From JAAAOH01 sp041686235 (GTDB taxonomy: Bacteria > Spirochaetota > Spirochaetia > DSM-27196 > PWMO01): a stretch of DNA of 27,688 nt. The notes under the pieces are model-generated. The model was not told the origin of the DNA. It searched no databases and saw only the letters and a program-made list of their open reading frames with translations. How positions within the stretch are numbered: position 1 is the stretch's first letter; every line of letters starts with the position of its first letter. Below, one piece after another: positions 22,909-27,688 of the stretch. The stretch spans positions 1 through 27,688 of the forward strand of contig JAWLED010000029.1 in the NCBI GenBank assembly GCA_041686235.1, given 5' to 3'. A program made the position numbers and the translations under genes.

Positions 22909-23250
22909 ATGAAACTCGCGGTGTTTGTGCTCAACAAGGAAGAGCTCCTCGAACAAGTGCTCGAGGCCTACGTAGAGGCCGGTATCGAGGGGGCGACCAT
23001 ATTGGATTCAGAAGGTATGGGACGGTTCCTCACCTACGAAGTTCCGCTGTTTGCCGACTTCAAAGAGTTCATGAAGGGTAATAAACCGTACAACAAAACC
23101 ATTCTCTCCGTCGTGCGCGATGAAGAGGCCATTCCACGACTGGAAACGCTGCTGGACACCGTGTGTGGTGGACTGTCCGCCCCTGGTACGGGAATCTTCT
23201 TCACCGTGCCGGTAGATTATGCGGTGGGCCTGGTTGGGCAGGAGGAATAG
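22909..23250 (+). CDS. PII-like (GlnB/CutA fold) small protein
   Basis: A 113-residue protein. The pattern is that of PII-superfamily proteins: KLAVFVLNKEELLEQVLEAYVEAGIEGATILDSEGMGRFL as first strand, helix and second strand, then an equivalent of the T-loop (residues 40-62, LTYEVPLFADFKEFMKGN), and a second beta-alpha-beta (KTILSVVRDEEAIPRLETLLDTV) and C-terminal strand (GTGIFFTVPVDYAVGLV). Canonical PII residues for ATP/2-oxoglutarate binding and T-loop Tyr51 are not obvious, so it may sense another ligand. It heads the operon with ptsN and the Mrp genes; the EIIA gene begins 1 nt after its stop. Confidence 0.6.
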   Translation: MKLAVFVLNKEELLEQVLEAYVEAGIEGATILDSEGMGRFLTYEVPLFADFKEFMKGNKPYNKTILSVVRDEEAIPRLETLLDTVCGGLSAPGTGIFFTVPVDYAVGLVGQEE

Positions 23251-23251
23251 C

Positions 23252-23719
23252 GTGACGGCGACGCTTTCAGACATTCTCGATCCTCGCTGCGTGGTGCTCG
23301 AGCTCAGTGCTCGCCGGAAACGGCAAGCCATCGAGGAGCTCGTTGCCACCCTCGAAGCGGCGGGAAAGATTAACAACGCGAAAAAACTCACAAAAGAGAT
23401 ACTCGAGCGCGAGAAGCTTACGTCGACGGCTGTCGGCAACGGCCTCGCGGTACCGCATAAGCTGTCTCAAGAAGCACCCGAAACCGCACTCGCGATCGGC
23501 CGGGCACCCGCCGGCATAAAATTCGGTGCGCCGGACAACGAGCCTGTGACCCTCGTCTTTCTCCTCGTCGGCCCAACCGGCGCCCACACCGCCCATCTCC
23601 GCCTTCTCAGCCGTCTCTCCCGCTATCTCCACGACCCGACGTTTCGCTCGAGTCTCCTCGAAGCCCCCTCGGCCGAGGCGCTGATCGAAGTCTTCGGCGA
23701 ACGGGAGCAAGCGCAATGA
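23252..23719 (+). CDS. ptsN: EIIA-Ntr/fructose-type PTS EIIA domain protein
   Basis: A 155-residue single-domain EIIA of the mannitol-fructose-Ntr family. The phosphorylatable His69 lies in GNGLAVPHKL, and the family signature LVFLLVGPTGAHTAHLRLLSRLSRYL follows. It starts at a GTG (23252) with a strong GGAGG Shine-Dalgarno about 6 nt upstream; an ATG 33 nt upstream is in frame but inside the previous gene. EIIA-Ntr proteins accept phosphate from HPr-type carriers and regulate potassium transport and stress responses in proteobacteria. Its stop overlaps the MrpE ATG as ATGA, tying it to cation transport. HPr and HprK are encoded at 10985-12263. Confidence 0.85.
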   Translation: MTATLSDILDPRCVVLELSARRKRQAIEELVATLEAAGKINNAKKLTKEILEREKLTSTAVGNGLAVPHKLSQEAPETALAIGRAPAGIKFGAPDNEPVTLVFLLVGPTGAHTAHLRLLSRLSRYLHDPTFRSSLLEAPSAEALIEVFGEREQAQ

Positions 23720-24231
23720 CCTCCCGGCAGGTGCGGTGGAATATTGTCCGCGTCGCTTTGACCACCCTCTACCTGATGGTCGGTTGGGTGCTGTTTACCT
23801 GGCGGATCGAGCCCCGCTTTCTGCTTGCCGGGTTTGCCTTTTCGTTCATCGTTGCCCTGCTTACCTACTCATTGTTCATCGAGCAGGAGGAAGCATCACG
23901 TCGCTCACTCATCCCGCGGGTCTACGTGTTGATCATCTACGTTGCCGTGTTGATTTTTCAGATGTACGCCGCGAGCTTTCGCGTCTTGTGGAACATCCTC
24001 CGGGGCCGTATCAATCCCGGGGTCGTTCACTTTCGCACCCGCCTCTCGAGCGACATCGCCCGAGTGGCGTTGGCAAACTCCATCACCCTCACACCGGGAA
24101 CGATTACTCTCGATCTCGACGACGACCATCTCATCGTACATTGGCTCGATGCCCGAACGACACACTCGAAATACGCCGGCGAGCTCGTGAAGGGAGCGTA
24201 CGAACGCATTCTCAAGCGCATATGGACCTAA
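23716..24231 (+). CDS. mrpE: Mrp antiporter subunit MrpE
   Basis: A 171-residue membrane protein of the MrpE/MnhE family. Two to three hydrophobic segments lie in the first 90 residues (YLMVGWVLFTWRIEPRFLLAGFAFSFIVALLTYSLF; PRVYVLIIYVAVLIFQMYAAS), and the soluble C-terminal part has the family pattern RLSSDIARVALANSITLTPGTITLDLDDDHLIVHWLDA. MrpE is an accessory subunit of the multi-subunit cation/proton antiporter. The ATGA overlap with ptsN and the contact with mrpF show tight operon packing. Confidence 0.9.
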   Translation: MTSRQVRWNIVRVALTTLYLMVGWVLFTWRIEPRFLLAGFAFSFIVALLTYSLFIEQEEASRRSLIPRVYVLIIYVAVLIFQMYAASFRVLWNILRGRINPGVVHFRTRLSSDIARVALANSITLTPGTITLDLDDDHLIVHWLDARTTHSKYAGELVKGAYERILKRIWT

Positions 24232-24488
24232 TGCTTCGCTACATGACCTATTTCTTCCTCGCCTCGAGCGTGATCGGAATGATCCGCGTGCTCATCGGAC
24301 CAACCGTCGTCGACCGTATGATCGGGCTGAATCTCGTCGCCTCGCAGATTCTTGCCCTTCTCGTTCTCATTGCGGTTGCCGAAACCCGCACCGTCTATCT
24401 CGACGTAGCGCTCGTCTACGACATTTTCGGTTTTGTCGGTATCCTCGCCATCGCGCGCTACGTGGAGACCAAGGAGGAGAACCAATGA
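24231..24488 (+). CDS. mrpF: Mrp antiporter subunit MrpF
   Basis: An 85-residue three-helix membrane protein. It contains the family segment IRVLIGPTVVDRMIGLNLVASQ followed by LALLVLIAVAETRTVYLDVALVYDIFGFVGILAIARY. Two starts are possible: 24222 (three residues longer) or 24231, which shares bases with the mrpE stop (TAATG); I prefer the latter. The stop overlaps mrpG as ATGA. Confidence 0.9.
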   Translation: MLRYMTYFFLASSVIGMIRVLIGPTVVDRMIGLNLVASQILALLVLIAVAETRTVYLDVALVYDIFGFVGILAIARYVETKEENQ

Positions 24489-24814
24489 ACTGGGGGGCAG
24501 CCGTCTTTTTCGGCTTCGGTGTCATATTTGCGGTTATAAGTCATCTCGGCGTGTTGATCTTCCCCGACGTCTATACACGCCTGCAGGCCTCCTCCACTGC
24601 AACGACCACATCGGTTTTTTCGGTCATCGTCGGATGCATGTTCCTCATCGGCTGGGACGAGATGACCGGAAAGCTCGCGGTCATCGCCCTGTTCTTTTTC
24701 GTCTCGAGTCCGGTTGCCGCCCATATCATCGCGCGCTTTGCGTGGCGAAACGAAATGGTTCCGTGGCGCAGAAGCTATCTCAAACGACGCAGGTTTCGAG
24801 GTGACGATGGCTGA
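24485..24814 (+). CDS. mrpG: Mrp antiporter subunit MrpG
   Basis: A 109-residue three-helix membrane protein. The signature FPDVYTRLQASSTATTTSVFSVIVG is characteristic of MrpG/MnhG, and SSPVAAHIIARFAWR closes the last helix. The C-terminus is strongly basic and cytoplasmic. It overlaps the next gene by 8 nt. Confidence 0.92.
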   Translation: MNWGAAVFFGFGVIFAVISHLGVLIFPDVYTRLQASSTATTTSVFSVIVGCMFLIGWDEMTGKLAVIALFFFVSSPVAAHIIARFAWRNEMVPWRRSYLKRRRFRGDDG

Positions 24815-25040
24815 TCTGGTACTCGTGATGCTCGTGGTCGTTGCTGTGCTGTCACTGCAGGTGCGCAACATGCTCACCTCGGTCATCCTCATATCGGTGT
24901 TTAGCCTTCTCAGCAGCCTACTGTTTTTCATCTATCATGCGCCCGACGTGGCACTGACCGAGGCGGCGGTGGGAACCGGCGTGGGCACCCTTGTGTTCGT
25001 CTGGGCCGTGCATAACACGCAACGGAGGGACAACTCCTGA
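24807..25040 (+). CDS. Separate DUF4040 subunit (MrpA C-terminal/MbhD-like)
   Basis: A 77-residue hydrophobic protein. The conserved APDVALTEAAVGTGVGTLVFVWAV segment is the DUF4040 motif found in the C-terminal part of MrpA and as the free subunit MbhD of membrane-bound hydrogenases. In standard seven-gene Mrp operons this is fused to the large MrpA. Here it is a free protein, preceded by mrpG (8-nt overlap) and followed by the MbhE-like gene (1-nt overlap of the stop and ATG). Confidence 0.85.
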   Translation: MADLVLVMLVVVAVLSLQVRNMLTSVILISVFSLLSSLLFFIYHAPDVALTEAAVGTGVGTLVFVWAVHNTQRRDNS

Positions 25041-25465
25041 TGGGAGACGCCAAGCGCACCCCGAGCTCCAACATCAAGCGCGTCTATCGGGCGCTCGTTG
25101 ACGTGATTGCCCTTCTCGTTGTGGTCGCGCTGTTTGTGTTCGTGCTCACACCGGGGGAGACCGGGGGGGCAGGCTCGGCGAGCGGCGCGGTGGGGACGGA
25201 ACCGGACGCGGCGCCGGACGAAGCTGCGCCGGAGGAAGCGGCGCCTTCGGCGGGCGAGGGCGACGGCAAAGCCGACGGTGATGCCGGCATTGCCCCCGGG
25301 CGCATACGCGAACACATCCTCGAGCACGGGACCGCCGAGACCGGCGCGTTCAATCTCGTAACCGCCATCTATCTCGGATATCGCGCCTTCGACACGCTTG
25401 GCGAGACCATTGTGCTTTTGCTCGCCGTCTCCGGTGTCGCCTACTTCGTGGGGGCTAAGCGATGA
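25040..25465 (+). CDS. MbhE-like subunit (MrpA C-terminal end) with low-complexity insert
   Basis: A 141-residue protein. The first hydrophobic segment (20-36) and the C-terminal part (FNLVTAIYLGYRAFDTLGETIVLLLAVSGVAYFV) match the MbhE-type domain, which lies at the end of MrpA in other bacteria. Between them, residues 40-87 are a Gly/Ala/Pro/Glu-rich insert without counterpart in the family as I know it; it would lie in an aqueous loop on one side of the membrane. The stop overlaps the mrpB ATG. Confidence 0.8.
   Translation: MGDAKRTPSSNIKRVYRALVDVIALLVVVALFVFVLTPGETGGAGSASGAVGTEPDAAPDEAAPEEAAPSAGEGDGKADGDAGIAPGRIREHILEHGTAETGAFNLVTAIYLGYRAFDTLGETIVLLLAVSGVAYFVGAKR
25157..25300 (+). repeat. 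Low-complexity Gly/Ala/Pro/Glu insert in the MbhE-like gene
   Basis: It starts with a Gly-rich stretch (GETGGAGSASGA) like the tracts in holA, the DUF4390-like and mrpD genes, then becomes an EAAP-type acidic repeat. Confidence 0.6.
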
Positions 25466-25884
25466 AGAAGACCGACATCATCGACGTGATCGCGCGCAAG
25501 CTCGCTCCGTTCATCTTTCTCTTTGGGTTCTACCTCGTCGCCTTCGGTCACCGCACGCCGGGCGGCGGCTTTCAGGGCGGCGTCGTCATTGCCTCCGGGG
25601 TCATCCTTCTTGCACTCGGCCGGGATCCTCAAACCGCACTTTCGGCGTTTCCGGCCTCTCGCCTATCCTTCGCCGAAATCGTGAGTTATGCACTGCTTCT
25701 CGCTCTCGGCATACTCGGCATGGCAATGGGGGGGCGCTTTCTCGAAAACGTACTACCTGTCGCCGCAGACGGCGCCGTCCCGCAGGTAAGTTTCATCTTC
25801 GCGCTCAACATTGTCATCGGCGTAAAGGTGGGCGCGGGGGTAAGCCTCATTTGCCTAAACCTCTTCGAGAGGGAGTCGCGATGA
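25462..25884 (+). CDS. mrpB: Mrp antiporter subunit MrpB
   Basis: A 140-residue four-helix membrane protein with the MnhB domain: PFIFLFGFYLVAFGHRTPGGGFQGGVVIASGVILLALG is the signature N-terminal half, with the conserved GHRTPGGGFQGG, and VSFIFALNIVIGVKVGAGVSLICLN closes it. The start and stop overlap both neighbours as ATGA. Confidence 0.95.
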   Translation: MKKTDIIDVIARKLAPFIFLFGFYLVAFGHRTPGGGFQGGVVIASGVILLALGRDPQTALSAFPASRLSFAEIVSYALLLALGILGMAMGGRFLENVLPVAADGAVPQVSFIFALNIVIGVKVGAGVSLICLNLFERESR

Positions 25885-26261
25885 GCGTGTATCTCATCGG
25901 CCTCGTGTTTCTGATCGGCATGTGGGGCGTGTTGTCGAAACCAAACATCCTCAAAAAGGTCGTCGCGCTAAACGTGATGAACGGTGCGGTGGTGATGTTC
26001 TTCATCCACCACAGCTCACGCTCGGGAACGACGGCCCCGATCCGCAATGACGATATCGCCGGTTTTAGCCGGGCGGTGATGGTCGACCCGCTGCCGCAGG
26101 CGCTCATGCTTACCGCGATCGTTGTGGGCATCTGTATCACCGCCTTGGGCCTCGCGCTTGCGGTGCTTCTCTATCGCAAGTTCGGGACCCTCGACATGCG
26201 CGAGATCGAAGACCGCGCGTGGGGCCCGAAATCAGAGGGCGAGGGAGACGCCGATGAGTGA
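25881..26261 (+). CDS. mrpC: Mrp antiporter subunit MrpC
   Basis: A 126-residue NuoK-like subunit with three helices. Features: LIGLVFLIGMWGVLSKPNILKKVVALNVMNGAVVMFFI and DPLPQALMLTAIVVGICITALGLAL, the latter the standard MrpC/NuoK motif. The NuoK-type acidic residue in the first helix appears to be absent, as in MrpC. The C-terminus is an acidic tail. It overlaps mrpD by 8 nt. Confidence 0.93.
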   Translation: MSVYLIGLVFLIGMWGVLSKPNILKKVVALNVMNGAVVMFFIHHSSRSGTTAPIRNDDIAGFSRAVMVDPLPQALMLTAIVVGICITALGLALAVLLYRKFGTLDMREIEDRAWGPKSEGEGDADE

Positions 26262-27688
26262 TTTCGTCATTTTGCTCATCGTATTGCCGCTTGCCGGCGC
26301 GATAGCGCCTCTGGCCGCAAAACTCCCGGCTTTTGCCCGCAAGGGGCGGCTCGTGCGCGCGCTTTTGCTGCTCTCGGTCGCTCCGTTGGTCGCGGGCGTT
26401 GCTGCTCTGATCCGGCTCTATCCCACGGTGGCCTCCGGCGGCCCGCTTTCCTACACGCTCGGCGGGTTCCCCGTGCCCGTTGGAATCGCCCTCGAGATGG
26501 ACGGGTTGGCCTGGCTGGCCTCGCTTCTGGTCTATCTGTTGTCGCTTTTGATCGGCGTGTTCGCCCTCTCCCATCGCGAATACCGGGCGGAGTTCTACTT
26601 TTTCTACGCGCTCTTGGTCGCGGGGATGGAAGGCGTCGTTCTTACCACCGACCTCTTCAATATGTTTGTCAGCTTCGAGATCGTGGCGATCGCCGCCTAC
26701 GTGCTCATTGCCTACCACCGCGATGCGCTCTCTCTCGTCGCCTCGTTCAAGTACCTTATTCTCAGCTCCGTCGGCATTTTCTTCTTCCTCTTCGGTACCT
26801 TTATTATCTACCGCGAGCTCGGCACGCTCTCGCTCGAGGAGATCTCGACCTTCTATCGCGAAAGCACCGACCCATCGCGGCTGCGCGTGCTTCGCCTGGC
26901 GCTGACCACCCTGGTCGTCGGCATCGGGGTTCGCACCGCTTTCATCCCCTTTCACACGTGGCTTCCCGAGGCCCACGCCTATGCGCCTCACCCCATTTCG
27001 GCCCTGCTCTCGGGCGTGCTCATAAAGATCTCCTTTTTTGCGATGGTGCGCGTTATCCATGCCTTCGACCCCCGGCTCTTCGCCCACCTGCTTTTGTGGA
27101 TCGGTGCGGTCACCGCCCTCGTGGCGGTGGTCTGGGCGCTCTCCCAGCGTGATGTGAAGAAGCTCCTTGCCTACCATTCGATTTCGCAGATGGGCTACGT
27201 GCTCGCCGCCATCGGCGCCGCCGGCATTGCCGCGGCGGCAGGCGCAGGCGTCGCAGGGGGTGCGGACGCGGGTGTTACCGCGGGGGCCGCCGGCGGCGCG
27301 CTTGCTCTCAGCGGGTCGGTCTACCATGCGATCAACCACGGCCTATTCAAGAGCCTGCTCTTTCTCGCCGTCGGGACCGCGGTGCACATGACCGGCGAGC
27401 GAAACGTGTACCGCATGCCGCACCTCGGACGGCGCACGCCCCTGCTCGCGCTCCTGTTCCTCGTCGGTGCGCTCTCAATTGCAGGTGCCCCGGGCTTTAA
27501 CGGGTATGCAAGCAAATACGTAATTTCGAGCGTTCTCGACGGCTCGCCTGCGTACCTGCTGCTGTGGCTTACCGGGGTGGGAACCGTTGCCTCGTTTATT
27601 AAGCTCTCGCGCGTGTTCCGGCCGGACGCCCCCACGGGGGCTCTTGGCCGCCGCCCGCGAGTGCCCGGGCCGGCGCTCGCCGCCATGG
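26254..27688 (+). CDS. mrpD: Mrp antiporter subunit MrpD (NuoL/M/N-like), C-terminus cut by window edge
   Basis: A partial open frame of 478 codons that reaches the window end without a stop. It has the proton-pumping core features of the family: Glu142 in the LFNMFVSFEIVAIAAYV helix, FIPFHTWLPEAHAYAPHPISALLSG, Lys258 in GVLIKIS, and YHSISQMGYVL followed by INHGLFKSLLFLAVG. The TM7 position that is usually Lys (Lys219 of Bacillus MrpD, from memory) is Arg227 here. Residues 322-349 are a Gly/Ala-rich insert between two conserved helices. It belongs with the Mrp genes upstream. The remaining C-terminus and any partner genes lie beyond the window. Confidence 0.95.
   Translation, partial: MSDFVILLIVLPLAGAIAPLAAKLPAFARKGRLVRALLLLSVAPLVAGVAALIRLYPTVASGGPLSYTLGGFPVPVGIALEMDGLAWLASLLVYLLSLLIGVFALSHREYRAEFYFFYALLVAGMEGVVLTTDLFNMFVSFEIVAIAAYVLIAYHRDALSLVASFKYLILSSVGIFFFLFGTFIIYRELGTLSLEEISTFYRESTDPSRLRVLRLALTTLVVGIGVRTAFIPFHTWLPEAHAYAPHPISALLSGVLIKISFFAMVRVIHAFDPRLFAHLLLWIGAVTALVAVVWALSQRDVKKLLAYHSISQMGYVLAAIGAAGIAAAAGAGVAGGADAGVTAGAAGGALALSGSVYHAINHGLFKSLLFLAVGTAVHMTGERNVYRMPHLGRRTPLLALLFLVGALSIAGAPGFNGYASKYVISSVLDGSPAYLLLWLTGVGTVASFIKLSRVFRPDAPTGALGRRPRVPGPALAAM
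27217..27300 (+). repeat. Gly/Ala-rich insert in mrpD
   Basis: Encodes residues 322-349, between the SQMGYVLAAIG helix and the YHAINHGLFK helix, where related proteins have only a short loop. It is composed almost solely of Ala, Gly, Val and a few Asp/Thr. Confidence 0.6.

Noticed and set aside
26137..27339. Minus-strand open frame of 400 codons, highly charged, opposite mrpC/mrpD
   Set aside because: Composition is the mirror of a hydrophobic gene; no domain is seen and mrpD is certain.
1..27688. High density of CTCGAG/TCGAG motifs
   Set aside because: Most occur in frame as Leu-Glu (CTC GAG) or Ser/Arg-rich codon pairs in both strands' genes, so codon preference explains it without a special function. 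A count against a shuffled control would be needed to say more.
1..27688. tRNA or rRNA genes, transposases, integrases and prophage genes
   Set aside because: None seen; gene content is chromosomal core-type, so I report no mobile element.

Overview
The window most likely comes from a free-living spirochaete of high GC content. I infer this from protein character and gene neighbourhood, because no rRNA marker is present. The pointers are an rpoN/hpf/HprK/HPr block next to an NtrY/NtrX pair, a cheR-cheB pair, a variant YmdB-family protein, and Mrp-type cation antiporter genes that would suit a saline or alkaline habitat. A run of exactly 100 N (14906-15005) shows this is a draft scaffold.

Layout. 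(1) 1-3518, minus: a secreted LamG/fibronectin-III protein followed by a large TPR protein that runs off the left edge. (2) 3545-5350, plus: uvrC, divergent from the LamG gene across 26 bp. (3) 5390-18381, minus: a very long array of tightly packed genes, in transcription order a DUF151-like protein, pyrG, lptC, lptA, lptB, rpoN, hpf, hprK, ptsH (HPr), a DUF4390-like protein, an NtrY-like kinase, an NtrX-like sigma54 activator, lexA and holA. Most junctions overlap or lie within 30 bp; the largest break (97 bp, before rpoN) contains a candidate promoter. (4) 18533-20517, plus: cheR-cheB. (5) 20514-21735, minus: a YmdB-family protein with a degraded metal site, then an RseC-family membrane protein. 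(6) 22043-22683, plus: a small heat-shock protein with a structured leader and a 44-residue membrane protein, followed by an intrinsic terminator. (7) 22909-27688, plus: a PII-like protein, an EIIA-Ntr-like protein, and Mrp genes in the order E, F, G, DUF4040, MbhE-like, B, C, D. This matches the antiporter half of membrane-bound hydrogenase (Mbh) operons; the last gene is cut by the window edge.

How it fits together. The minus array joins envelope lipopolysaccharide export (LptABC), sigma54 with an enhancer-binding activator and its kinase, a regulatory phosphotransfer set (HPr with both phosphosites, HprK, and a PtsN-like EIIA elsewhere in the window), ribosome hibernation (Hpf) and SOS/replication functions (LexA, HolA). 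The PII-like and EIIA proteins heading the antiporter genes suggest nitrogen or energy status may be linked to cation exchange.

The most notable signals are: in-frame glycine/alanine-rich tracts with 9-nt periodicity inside several otherwise conserved proteins (one coincides with the assembly gap); the degenerate YmdB-like active site; a recurring promoter layout with the -10 box about 8-15 nt from the ATG and no Shine-Dalgarno, suggesting leaderless transcripts; and the Mbh-like antiporter layout with an Arg in place of the usual pump Lys in MrpD.
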